From Epiperipatus broadwayi (Eukaryota; Onychophora; Udeonychophora; Euonychophora; Peripatidae), in NCBI GenBank assembly GCA_028023455.1, contig JAQFVV010006200.1:691238-755237 (forward strand): a stretch of 64,000 bases of DNA. Direction: 5' to 3'. Positions 47,740-58,039 of the stretch are shown here, piece by piece. Position 1 is the stretch's first letter. Every line of letters starts with the position of its first letter. The notes under the pieces were generated by a model. That model did no database searches. It was not told where the DNA came from and was given only the letters and a program-made list of their open reading frames with translations. The translations under genes and the position numbers were made by a program.

Positions 47740-47776
47740 CGTTGTCATCAAATCAAGTTGGAAAAACTCTCTGACT
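47740..47776 (-). other. Candidate first exon (minus)
   Basis: It would start at an initiator-like ccagtca (A at 47776), 27 nt downstream of the TATA, and end at acg|gtaaga (donor, intron from 47739). It contains ATG ACA ACG directly before the donor, so it is either a tiny coding start or 5' UTR. Confidence 0.35.
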
Positions 47777-47890
47777 GGAACTCAATATTTTTTTCTTTTT
47801 ATAGTCCTCCTATGGATTCCATGAACAAAAACGTCACTGTTCTGTTTTTTCGTTATGGTCCGGGCCTTTATTTGGCTTCCATTGGTCAAG
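47772..47890 (-). promoter_or_regulatory. TATA promoter with CCAAT and CRE half-site (minus)
   Basis: Reading the minus strand: gaccaatgg (CCAAT at 47885-47881), tgacgt (CRE half-site, 47836-47831), ctataaaaag (TATA at 47803-47795), then initiator-like ccagtcagag at 47777-47768. A consensus donor follows within 40 nt. All the elements lie in canonical order and spacing, which makes this the best pol II promoter candidate in the window. The gene it serves would run leftwards. No downstream coding exon was identified with confidence. Confidence 0.5.
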
Positions 47891-48264
47891 CTAAAATCCC
47901 TTTCTTCTCTTATCTAACTTTCCATCTGACTTTTTAATTAAACAGCTTTTAGATAATTAATAAACAATCATTTCCATTTGTAGATTACAGGAATTAATTA
48001 ATACCTGTTTTTATTTTAACTTACGTTATTTTTTTATTAAAATACTATTATAAATCTTTTTTTACAAAAAATACATTCAAATACCTTTTTTTATTTCTTA
48101 AAAAAAAATATTTTTAAAGTTTAGCATCTGTGCGAATACGTATAACAAACGTTTTTAATTTTAGCGTTTAGTTTTTTTTTACTTTTATTTTTAATACACT
48201 TATTTTTATATGCGAACTTAAAAGTTTTTTATTTTAAATTAATGTAACGACATATTTATATATC

Positions 48265-49030
48265 GTTACAATATATATATATAAAGTAACAAAATTGTAA
48301 AGCACTAATCATAGCTTTGAAGATTCATTTATGATTTTGATAATTTTATAATATTTTCTCTTTTTAAATGTGTATAAAGAAAAGATAAAAAAAGAAAGAA
48401 CTAAGATGCTATAAAAGCATGTGATGCACTAAAGGGATAACATAGTAATATCATTGACAAAGAAAAAATTGATCAGTAAAAAATAAAATATATTTATTTA
48501 TTATTGAATTTATTGCAACATATATATAATAATTATTATTAGACTTTTTAAAAATAAATAATTTATCTAGTAATTAATTTATGATAAAAAAATAAAGAAA
48601 AAATTAATAGATATTCATTTTCTCATAATAAATTTTACCACTTCACTTATTTCAGAAAATGTCAAGACTTAATTAAATTTTACACAAAACTCTGTTTTTA
48701 AACTTTTAATAAGTTTTTAGTAAAAAGTTACAAACAAAAATCAGTTTTAAATTTGTAATAAAATGATATTAGGTTAGAAACCATAGTTAGCCTTACAAAG
48801 CAAAAAAAAAAAAAGAAAATAAAAGAAATAGTTACTATATCTTTGAAGTATAAGAATTAAAAGAAAGAAGATAAGATTATTGTTGTTGTTATTATGTTTC
48901 AAAGCAAATTTTATTAGTAGTTAAGAAAAGTGGTTACATCAGTAAAAGAAACAAGAAAAAAATGAATATATCAAGAAACAAATGTTACCATTATTACTAT
49001 GAGTACAGTTAATTCAATTGTCCATTAATG
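48265..49030. other. AT-rich spacer, no gene seen
   Basis: Nothing recognised. Confidence 0.45.
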
Positions 49031-49039
49031 GATTAAAAT

Positions 49040-49530
49040 GGGATGGATACTTGTGAGATGAGTCCAGTGTTGGACTCAATCTCAATTGTTTTAAATGATA
49101 TGAGTTCCACAAAATGATTATATCCTTATTCAATTAAGATAGTGTGGGTCTGAGTGCCACTTGTTTTTGTCTCATTAAAACATTTGACAATGTAAAGCAT
49201 AATTCTCAAATAGATAAAATGAGAAAGCTAACAACAAAAATGAAGATCGCTCATATAACAAAGCAACATCCATTCAACAGAGAAGGCTTTGTTATGAATA
49301 TGAAAGAAAGAAGCATCTTATTTAAAAAACATGAATTACTCACAAAAATATTTTAGCATTTATATTATTCAATGTCTTTCTGTATGATTTTCAATAGACG
49401 ATAATTAAATGATCAATACTGTTTTATACAGATGATTACAAAGTTTTCATCCAGATACATAACTATGAAGATTTTGATAATATATAGGCAAATATTAATA
49501 ATTTTTACAAAATATGGGGGGTGATTATTA
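49040..49530 (+). mobile_element. Decayed Jockey/CR1-like LINE RT fragment
   Basis: The frame 49144-49356 includes FCLIKTFDNVKHNSQIDKM, matching RT motif A (the family reads D-S-KAFDxVxH), although the catalytic Asp position is altered. About 200 bp downstream, in a nearby frame, LFYTDDYKVFIQIHNYEDF is a clear motif C (YxDD) with the typical following segment, then NINNFYKIWG. Stops separate the parts. This is a different LINE from the one at 34-37 kb. Confidence 0.82.
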
Positions 49531-49654
49531 GATTCTATCGTGCATGGTATATTCTTGATGGTGAAATGTTTTTGCTAGAGGGGGTTGTGTAGGTTAGTGG
49601 ATGATAGTTTTGGATGATTATCCATTCCATGGGTAATAATTTTTTTTTTAATAA

Positions 49655-50255
49655 AGAAAAGTTATTTTAATTTGTTGAAGTGAACTTAATATTTGTAGTA
49701 TTTCATTCTTACTTGGAAAAAAGTGTTTTCTGGATTTTTTCTGGATTCACACACAGAAACTTATGAAACTTTAAACTAGCTCTTGGATCATTTACTGCAG
49801 GTCACATGATGTGGTGTCTGACTTTATTTCTGAGAAATTTCAGTGATTAATTTTTTTGGCAAACAAAAATTATTTTTATTTGTTGAATCGTAGTTAATAT
49901 CTATGTATATTCAATTCTTTCTTGGAAAAAATGCATTTTGAGGATTTTTCTGGGTTCAAACATGGAGACTTATGAAACTTTGAAGTAGCTCTTCTAGAGT
50001 TTACTGCAGGTCACATGACTTGGTAGTTGCCATTTTAATAAATTTTACCATTGAGAAAACATTTGTTTTCTGAAATATTTCTGTGATTAATTATTTTTGT
50101 TAAAGAAAAGCCATTTTCATTTGTTGAATTGTATTTAATATTTATGTCTTTTGATTCTTACTTGGAAAAAAATGCATTTTGAGGATTTCTGGGTTCAAAC
50201 ATGGAGATCTATGAAACCTTGAAGTAGCTCTTCTAGAGTTTAGTGCAGGATTATT
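49655..50255. repeat. Three tandem units of ~205-240 bp
   Basis: Units begin near 49657, 49862 and 50103. Each contains 'ttatttgttgaa'-like, 'tcttacttggaaaaaa', 'gaggatttttctgggttca', 'aaactttgaagtagctctt' and 'gagtttactgcaggtcacat'. Units 2 and 3 are the most alike, so they arose last; unit 2 has an extra stretch of about 35 bp. No coding frame. Confidence 0.88.
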
Positions 50256-50300
50256 ATTATCATCATCACCATCATCTTTATTATTATTATTTAGTAAAAC
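50250..50300. repeat. ATT/ATC microsatellite
   Basis: Interrupted run of attatt, atcatc, accatc and attatt. Confidence 0.8.
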
Positions 50301-50304
50301 ATAA

Positions 50305-50920
50305 GTGTTGGTTCAAATTAAAAATAAAAAGACTATCCATAGATTGGACTGTGATTTTTCAGTGATAGATACCAAAAAAAATATTTATTTTTGTCATTTC
50401 ACTTTTCATCATAAATTAATTTTAACATGAAATATAAAACAAGAACTATTAATTTTGTATTACTTTGGTTTCTAAATAGTATTTTCTTGTTAAATAAATT
50501 ATTTTCATTGTTAAATTTATATATAATTTTCATGAATTTATTTAATATATTTATTGTCATAAATTCAATAATAAATATGTATGAATTATTTCTTATCAAC
50601 ACAAAATATAAACCAGGATCCATTTATTTAGCACTGCTTTAGTTGCTAAATATTATTTATTTGTTTTATAAATTATTTTCATTGTTAAATATATTATTTT
50701 ATGCAATTATTTAATACACTTCTTGCTGCAAATTCTATAATATATATATTATTTTTTATTAATTAGTTGTTATTTTTTAGTCAGTTGGTGTGTTTTAAAT
50801 GGTTTGGTCTGGAGAGAAATCGAATGTTCTAGTAATACAAAATGTAAAATAAATGTTAAAAGCAATATTTGTTTAAAACAAACTAAAATAACAAGACATA
50901 TAATTAAACAATTCAAAACA
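50305..50920. other. AT-rich spacer, no gene seen
   Basis: Overlapping 71-74 codon frames on both strands (50399-50642) are AT-biased artefacts. 'ttattttcattgttaaat' occurs twice, at about 50500 and 50672, a local duplication. Confidence 0.45.
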
Positions 50921-50924
50921 AAGC

Positions 50925-51045
50925 AAAACTCTCCATACAGTAGTGCCATCTTGTGCCAACAAGAGCAATCAATGGATGCCAGAAGTATGAGATAGTGATC
51001 ATGTGATGTTTAGTGGTTTAAGACATATAATTGCGAGAACAAATG
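50925..51045 (+). repeat. Non-palindromic relative of FB-3
   Basis: 'gcaaaactctccatacagta', 'gtgccatcttgtgccaac', 'caatggatgccagaag' and 'agtgatcatgtgatgtttag' match one arm of 7797-8052 and its right flank. Here the arm runs directly into the flank without a second arm. Confidence 0.85.
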
Positions 51046-51049
51046 TTGA

Positions 51050-52980
51050 GATATAGCTGAAAAAATAAAAGTTGGTTGGACATTTAAAAAGTCATGACAG
51101 AATTAATAGTATGAAAATAAATTAAATATTAGTAGATAGGCAAGAAAAAAAAGTAATAAGAAAAATGCATTAGAAACTATTCATAAAATTGAATTGATTA
51201 TTTGAAAATGTAAGACTCCTTTAAGTTTATAATATGGTACTAAATATTAAAATGCTCTGCTTGATTATATAGTGGCACAGTCCTGATCCTGGATTCATGA
51301 GTCATAGCTTCTGATACTCAAACTTTTTACTAACTCCTGAACAACAAACCATCTGATTTTATAACAAATTATATTAATGAGAGTGAAAGCAGAATTATAA
51401 CACCATATATCTGGGGAGTGAATTGATTCAAGGCCTACTATTTAAGAAAAGAATCCATTAATTTTCAAGCTGACATTCATTTTAAAAATAGTAACAAATA
51501 TAAAATAATTTTTAAAAACCATTTTTGTTTATATTTTTATATATTTTTAGATCTCACAATTTTTTAATGGTCACATTATTATTAAAATATAAACAAGGAA
51601 GGCGTGTCTAAAAATAGAAATCATATCCAATGAAATTAACACTCCTGCAAGTATTATGAATATTTGTCAATCGTTGTTAATACCTGATGCAATAATGTAT
51701 GCGATGTAGGATTTACATATTCATTTTATCAATAATTTCTTCTCTCACTTGCTGTACTCTATGGGTTCAATTCTATTTCAGTGTAATTAATTTTGTATTT
51801 ATTGTATATATATTTTTTAAAAATATAATTGCTGAAATTTATTATTTTTATATTTGTTACTATCAATATTTCGATCTATTTAATTATAATTTATCCCTGG
51901 ACAGTTTTTATTACGCTAGCACACACATATATAATCTCTAAATTAAAATAAAGTAAATAGAATATTAAAGATTTGCATTATTATTCTCATAAAACATCAG
52001 ATAAATATCTATTTTTCATATATAATAAGTATTTTTTTTTTAATATAAAGAAATAAAGATAAAAACAATTGTAATAATAATAAAAACAATTCATGTAATG
52101 GAAAAAATATATTTACATATATAGAAAATATATATATGCGTGTGTGATTATACAATGCACATTTTAAAAGTAAAATTTGCTTTATTTAATTTATAAGTTG
52201 TATATGTGTACCTACACTATATATATGTGTGTGTAAAAAGTACGATTGGATACATTTCAATAAAATTTATACAATAATATAAATATAATCGCAGTTAGAA
52301 TTTTCATTTTTGATTCATAAACTTAGAGTTATACCATTGATGGGAACAATGGCAAATTATTTTCAATGATGATGAAGGCTTTTTCCTTGGCTATAATATC
52401 CTTTTGTTAATTCTATGCAATCTGGTTTTGAGAACAAATTTACTATACATGCCAAAAGTATAATTTAGTCTAGTACAACCTTAATAATACTGATTTACAA
52501 ACTCAGATAAATATATCAGTATTTTGAATAATTATTTGTTTATTATTAGCTTAGATAGATATCAAATTTAATTAAAAGTTGATATATTTATTATTAGAAA
52601 TTCTAATATACATACAATATTACTTTAACCCCTCTTTTTTACACATGCATATTATTTAATATATAAATTGAAAATCTCTTAAATATTACACTCTTTGAAA
52701 CAAATGAAAAGATTTTCAAATATATATATATTTAACAGAATCCAAACTGTACCGATATGAAGTGCGGCCAATATGATGAGTTGCCCTTGAGATAGAAATT
52801 CTAATGGAATTAAGTCAATAGTTTAATTAAACATAAAATTGACCTAAATAAAATAAGAGACTATATGAATCTTATCCTATTTTCCACATTTATGCCAATA
52901 CATAATTAGAAACAAGTTACTTAGTGATGTGTGCTAGCTCTAAAATATAAAAGAATGCAAAGCAATAAATTTATATATAT
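51050..52980. other. AT-rich spacer, weak repeat traces
   Basis: 51270-51350 resembles the 3' body of the tRNA-Pro SINE (tactcaaactttttactaac, cctgaacaacaaa) but the head is not recognisable. The 80-codon frame at 51699-51941 is AT-driven. Nothing else found. Confidence 0.4.
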
Positions 52981-52984
52981 ATAA

Positions 52985-53425
52985 AGTAACTTAGATTTCT
53001 TATGGATCTGAAACTTGGACACTTAATAGAAGAGCAATGCAAGACTTTAGATGACTCAAAGAAGTATGGAGAGATGCATGTTAAGAATAACAAGATGAAA
53101 TCTAAAATGCAATACATCAGTAAGAGAACAAAGAGTTGTTATTGACATTATTGAAAGAATTAAAAGACTGAAGTGGAGTTGGCTGGACATATTGCTAGAA
53201 GAGATGATAATAGATGGAAAATTGAAATCTTAAACTAGATTCCAAGAAATTATAAAGGACCCAGAAAGAGACAACATGTGTGATGGATAGATGAAATAAG
53301 AAAGTATGCAGGGGTGATGTTGAAAAGAGAAAATAGAGATAGGAGAAAATGGATTGAACTTGGAGAAACCATCCTGCAGTGGATTGATAATGATTGTTGT
53401 TGGTGGTGATGAATAGAATCCATAT
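52985..53425 (+). mobile_element. 3' fragment of a LINE (YGSETW... WAGH-type C terminus)
   Basis: The plus strand reads ISYGSETWTLNRRAMQDF, then in a shifted frame ELAGHIARRDDNRWKIEIL, GPRKRQHV, WIDEIRKYAGVMLKRENR and KWIELGETILQWID. These are the conserved post-RT blocks of many LINEs (YG.ETW, .AGH.ARR.DNRW, GR...RW.D, W..L.E.FV...). Several stops interrupt it. The minus-strand 86-codon frame at 53195-53455 is a shadow. Confidence 0.88.
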
Positions 53426-53429
53426 GTGA

Positions 53430-54935
53430 AAAAAGATAATTAAAATAGTTACCATATGTGGCTGAAATTTATAATAAATATATTGATTTTAATTGTGTTG
53501 ATACCTATGTCTAGGTTAATAATAATGTAGCAATCTGTTGACATTAGTAAATAATTTTTTTATAACATAGATATATTACATAAAAAAGGTAAATTATTAC
53601 TAAGGCTTATAAGAGTTGTATGCTTGGTAGATTGTTATAATAAAATATAATGAATAAATAACAAATGATGATGATGACCTTAGAGAGATTATGCTGATGT
53701 AGTTCAACTGAAAAAGCCAGTTCCTTAGAAATGTATATTGAGTTGTTTGTTTTTTTATCTTTTGATGATGAATTTATTGGAATGAAGTTGTGAAATATTT
53801 AACAAGATTTTTGAATATATTTACATACAATAAATTTGCATAAAAAAAGAATTGCTAGTTATTTTATTATATGAAAATTGAATGCTATTTTGCTAAAATA
53901 ATAGCTATGAATGAATGATGAGTCATTAATACCACATTTCAAAATATGTCTTTAAGACAGAAAAGGTGAACTTATTTAATTGTTAGACAGAATTGATAAA
54001 ATTTATTATGAAATTGGGATAGAAATACATTAAACAAGATTCTATAAAATGAAAAGTAATTGAACCTGATGTCACAAATCAGAATATAGTTAATCAATAA
54101 AGGCAAAAATTAGAAAAATGTAAAATGAGGATTACAGTGCTAAACAAATATTTTTAAAAAAGTAAAAATTATTTGTATATTATTAATATTTGTTTATAGT
54201 ATATTTCTATGTGTAAAAAACAAAAAAATGAGAATGATTAGAGCATTTTGAAATGTATATTTAAAGTCAAATAAAAAGATAATATGTATTAATAAAGTTA
54301 TGAATATAAAAATATTAAAATATGTGTGTAAAAAAATACTCTATAAGAAAATTAAGGAACAGACTGACCATTTTATAAAGGTAGCAGTCTTTATGAAACT
54401 TTATGGCATGGTATTTAGAAAAAAAAGTGATTATTTAAAAATGTATCTAAGGATTATAATAGAAGGCTTGAAAAGTTATTTTGGAATGTTGTGTTGGTTT
54501 TGCCTATGATGTAAATTTCACTCTTGAGAACAGTTTCTGATTCAAATAAGTTGTCTTTCTATACTATGGTTAAGCAACAATGACTATTTTATCTTAATGT
54601 TAGTAAATTGCTATTTTCTTTTTATTAGATGAAGATAAAATAATCTTAAATAGCATGTTTTATAACAAAAAATTATCCAGACTTTTTTTAATGGAAAATA
54701 GTAAAAAGAGTTCTCTCACCAGGCTACTAGGTTTGACTTTCACCCACTGGCTAAAAAGGTTAAAATTCCATTTACCAAATTGGATACTGTGGCAAATTAT
54801 GTGAAAGAAATCGTACACCTACTAAAAAAATTTCAGCCACCTGAAAAAATTTTCAAGTTTCCTCTCAATTGAAGCCCCAGATTGTATGAATATTGTAAGA
54901 ATTAATTATTACACAATAAATATTGATTTTGTTTT
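53430..54935. other. AT-rich spacer, no gene seen
   Basis: The 69-codon frame at 54300-54509 is AT-biased and has no recognised motif. Confidence 0.45.
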
Positions 54936-54942
54936 AATATGG

Positions 54943-54964
54943 ATTATTATTATTATTGTTGTTG

Positions 54965-55010
<46 letters not shown>

Positions 55011-55055
55011 TACTACTACTGCTGCTGCTGCTGCTACTACTACTACTACTCCTAT

Positions 55056-55121
<66 letters not shown>
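54943..55121. repeat. Compound trinucleotide microsatellite, ~180 bp
   Basis: Blocks in order: (ATT)n, (GTT)4, (ATT)9-10, (ACT)4, (GCT)5, (ACT)5, an interruption (cctatt), then (ACT)n for about 20 units. All frames are open through it, which produces artificial poly-amino-acid ORFs on both strands. Confidence 0.98.
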
Positions 55122-55339
55122 AAATTGTTATATACTCCATAAATGAATCAAATTGAATTATTATTATAAAGATCAAAAAAATTTGTATAAAAAATTAATA
55201 TTACTACTAATAATTATTATTATTGAACCATTTTGGTATTCTTTACAAAAAGATTCTTTAGAACCAATAAAATTATTCCCATATAGATAATAGTTCAAGA
55301 GTAGTAATTCTTCAAATATAATCTACTATATAAAATATC

Positions 55340-55570
55340 ATTTACGTTATTTATTGCCTTTACAATGCTTTTTACAACCCACTATTGACGGTTTCGATTG
55401 CCCCAGCAATCCTCTTCAGAACTATAATAAACACAATACAAATACATGAATACAAATATACATGAACAAAAAAAGCATTGTAAAAGTAATAAAGAACGTA
55501 AATGATATTAATATTATATGGATTTAGCAAAGATAAAGTTATAATACTTCATAAAGAATATAAAAATATC
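55340..55570. repeat. Inverted and truncated copies of the 'attgctggggcaat' repeat
   Basis: 55340-55430 is the reverse complement of the unit at 32.87 kb (gacggtttcgattgccccag). 55465-55570 is in the direct orientation (agcattgtaaaagtaataaa, attatatggatttagcaa). The two halves meet tail to tail around 55435-55465. Confidence 0.8.
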
Positions 55571-55574
55571 CATG

Positions 55575-56210
55575 TATAACTCTAACTGGAAAAATATGCA
55601 ATTGATTATTATCACATAATAATACAGTTTATTTCAACTTCAAGCCACTTGCTCTAGCCATTTGTTTTTAATTATTGCTAAACAATAATAAAGAAATAGT
55701 TCGAAAGGTTTCATTATAATTCATCCTACAATAAGTAGAATGAGAAACAGCATTCATTAATTGTTTTTAACTAGGCTGGTTTGCAATATATATTTTTAAT
55801 CATGTTAATAAGTATCTCCAACTTCTGTATCTCAGAAGTGAAATTCGTTTTTTCTTTCTTTATTTATTCAAAAAGTAAAATAAAAACAAAGGAATTTATT
55901 AATAAAGTAATACACCAACCTGGCAAATCAAAAGGAATTCATTTTAATAATTATTCGGTTTACGTTTTCCTTTTTTCAATACTGCTTAGTTTGAAAAATA
56001 CCTTTTACAAAATTTAATCAGTTTTAGAAGATAAATAAAAAATAGTTAGTTTAAATATTACTATTAGAATTAGAAATATTGCCAAAAACAAGTGAAAACA
56101 ACAAAAAGTTATGCTTTTAATTCAATTTATTTGAAGAAAACTATCTAAGTAAAAAGTTAATGCAGGTGCAAAATGTTAATCTATCAACCTTAGTTTCTAA
56201 ATCTTTCCGT
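55575..56210. other. AT-rich spacer, no gene seen
   Basis: The 78-codon frame at 55781-56017 is not supported. Confidence 0.4.
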
Positions 56211-56218
56211 TTATCTAT

Positions 56219-56314
56219 TCAGTCAACCGAAGTTCCTTCAGAATGACGCTTCTTAACCCTTTTCTCTTCATTGTATATTTTCGATGCGTTTAAAAATTCC
56301 TTCACTGTCGGGAA
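56219..56314 (-). other. Possible terminal coding exon (minus)
   Basis: The minus strand reads FPTVKEFLNASKIYNEEKRV then KKRHSEGTSVD and a TGA at 56221-56219. Codon use (ccg, acg-type, gcg/gca, tcg, cgt) is less AT-driven than random frames here, and several CpGs are present. The frame is preceded by ttt-aag, a possible but weak acceptor with no pyrimidine tract; an in-frame stop lies 7 codons further upstream. It could be the C-terminus of a host protein, a retrocopy fragment or chance. Not recognised. Confidence 0.3.
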
Positions 56315-56518
56315 CTTAAATTTAATATTTTTTTTCTATTTATTAATTTTAATATATCTTGCATAGTTAGTGGGAATTCATGATATTTCAGATGAATTAT
56401 CATTATCAATGCTCAGGTCATATATTAGCCATCTATAAATTAATTTCAAGGAAAAGTTATTTCTAATATAAGTTATATCTTGTGATAGTGGCCAGATTTT
56501 TTTTCAGCAGCTATATAT

Positions 56519-56905
56519 ATATAGAAGAGTTTGAATTTAGAATTTTTCAGTCTATATTCGTCTCCCACTCTATCCCAAATAACCGACACATATGATCACA
56601 TACATGTGAAAAAGATACATGATATTCAATATACATATTTTGTACAGAACCAGCACTTGCCCATAATCTTCCATACATTAAAGTTTAAGGAATTGCTATC
56701 TTCATATAAGCAGAGCATTGATTGTATATATGTGTGAGTGATTATGATTTGGCCCAACTGATGAGTGATAGTTCTGCACAAAATATGTATATTGGGGATC
56801 ATCTATATTTCTCACATGTATGTGGTCATGCATGTCATTTGTTTGAGATAGAGTAGATAGAGTGAAAAATCCTAAGTTCAAATCCCTCTATTTACTTATA
56901 TAAGA
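56519..56905. repeat. Palindromic copy of foldback family FB-T, diverged
   Basis: The left end 'agagtttgaatttagaattt' is the inverse of the right end 'cctaagttcaaatccctcta'. Inner blocks 'cacatacatgtgaaaaagat' and 'atatttctcacatgtatgtg' also face each other, as do the blocks around 56640-56780. Same layout as 20946-21377. Confidence 0.85.
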
Positions 56906-57029
56906 AATGTTGGTACACTGAATGAATTGGCTTATTACACACACAGATATATATATATGAATTCATTGTATTATTTCCAGGAGATTCCATACAATAAAAT
57001 AAATAATAACTAAATAGCTGATGTCTCAG

Positions 57030-57465
57030 TACAATAACAAGTATTTTTTTCAGAGCTTCTTTTTTCTCAAGTCATTGAATGTGGTGAGATTTAAAATCAT
57101 TATTTTTTCCTTTGTTATTTTCTCTTCATTCTCAAATTGTATTGGTTGAGAAGTTTTAAAAAATATTTTATCTTCCAATAGCCTTTTCCAAATATTGTTA
57201 ATTTTCTTTAATCCACACTTTTTATTTATGCACTTAGGCCTTTTAAAAATCTCTATACCTTCCCTTAGCAATCTCTGGTCATATTGTTTAATTTTTGCTA
57301 TAACATGTGTTTTATTAAAATTGACATCATCATTAGTTAATTTAATGTGTGAATAAATGACTAATGAAAATGCACTCTTCCTTTCTTCTATTTGTTCTAT
57401 GATTAGTCTGTCCAATGTATGAATGTAAACAAACTCTACATGGAATTTCATATACACCATAATAC
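57030..57465 (-). mobile_element. Penelope-like element 3' fragment (GIY-YIG end), minus
   Basis: The minus-strand frame 57460-57050 (136 codons) aligns along its length with the plus-strand fragment at 57.56 kb: SHIKLTNDDVNFN, IAKIKQYDQRLLREGIEIFK, then KKINNIWKRLLEDKIFFKTS. It is the region that includes and follows the GIY-YIG endonuclease of Penelope-like elements. The N-terminal motif itself is frameshifted (VYMKFHVEFVYIHTLDR), so the fragment is inactive. It is joined head to head with the plus copies. Confidence 0.85.
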
Positions 57466-57548
57466 TGCAAGGTCATGATGTATATAAAATTTCATGTGCT
57501 TGTTTACATTCATACATTGGACAGACAAATTGTAGAATAAATATAAGA
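57466..57548 (+). mobile_element. Very short Penelope-like fragment
   Basis: Reads HDVYKISC then a shifted CLHSYIGQTNCRINIRKN, the start of the GIY-YIG domain, and stops about 80 bp on, just before the next copy begins with the same sequence. Confidence 0.8.
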
Positions 57549-57550
57549 AA

Positions 57551-58035
57551 AAATCCCTTTGAAGTGTCATGGTGTATATGAAATTCCATGTGGAGTTTGT
57601 TTACATTCCTACATTGGACAGACCAATCATAGAATAAACCTAAGAAAGAAAGAACACATTTTGGCAGTTAGAGAAAAATCTAATTTATCAGCCATTTACT
57701 CACAAATTAAATTAACAAACCACAACATCAATCACAATAACAGACATATTCTGGAAAAAATTGAATAATATGACCAGAGACTGCTAAGGAAAGCTATAGA
57801 CAATTTTAAAAGGCCTAAGAGCATAAATGAAAAGTGTGAATTAAAGAAAATTAACAATATTTGGAAAAAGCTACTGGTAGATAAAATATTTTTTAAAACT
57901 TCTCAACCAATAGAATCTGAGAATGACAAGAAAATAACAGATGAAAAAAAATAATGATTTTAAAATCTCACCACACACATTTTTATGATTTGAGAAAGAA
58001 GCTCTAAAGAAAGTACTTATTATACTGAAATGTCA
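57551..58035 (+). mobile_element. Penelope-like element 3' fragment with GIY-YIG endonuclease, plus
   Basis: The frame 57559-57768 reads CHGVYEIPCGVCLHSYIGQT then NHRINLRKKEH: the GVYEIPC...SYIGQT..R....R..EH signature of the Penelope GIY-YIG domain, which nicks target DNA during retrotransposition. A TAA (CAA in the minus copy, which reads IKQYDQ) ends it after EKIE; the same frame then continues YDQRLLRKAIDNFKRP ... KKINNIWKKLLVDKIFFKTS to a natural stop near 57953. The reverse transcriptase is absent, so it is 5'-truncated. Confidence 0.92.
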
Positions 58036-58039
58036 GCTA

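Larger units (their letters stand above)
46100..48260. promoter_or_regulatory. CpG-retaining, repeat-poor segment (promoter island candidate)
   Basis: CpG is visibly more frequent here (cagatacgcgctg, ttccgatcg, gacgtct, ccgttggc, ggcgtctcc) than in the flanking tens of kilobases, and no member of the window's repeat families occurs inside. In genomes with CpG methylation this pattern marks unmethylated promoter DNA. It encloses the minus-strand promoter at 47.8 kb and several consensus donor sites on the minus strand. Confidence 0.5.

Noticed and set aside
49655-50255. CRISPR-like or regulatory repeat array
   Set aside because: Only three diverged units of over 200 bp with no spacer structure, in a eukaryotic genome.
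53195-53455. 86-codon minus-strand ORF
   Set aside because: Antisense shadow of the plus-strand LINE C-terminal region, which has recognisable motifs.
54886-55176. ORFs of 66-86 codons encoding poly-I/T, poly-Y, poly-L, poly-S and poly-N
   Set aside because: All are translations of the trinucleotide microsatellite and are open in every frame. No gene.
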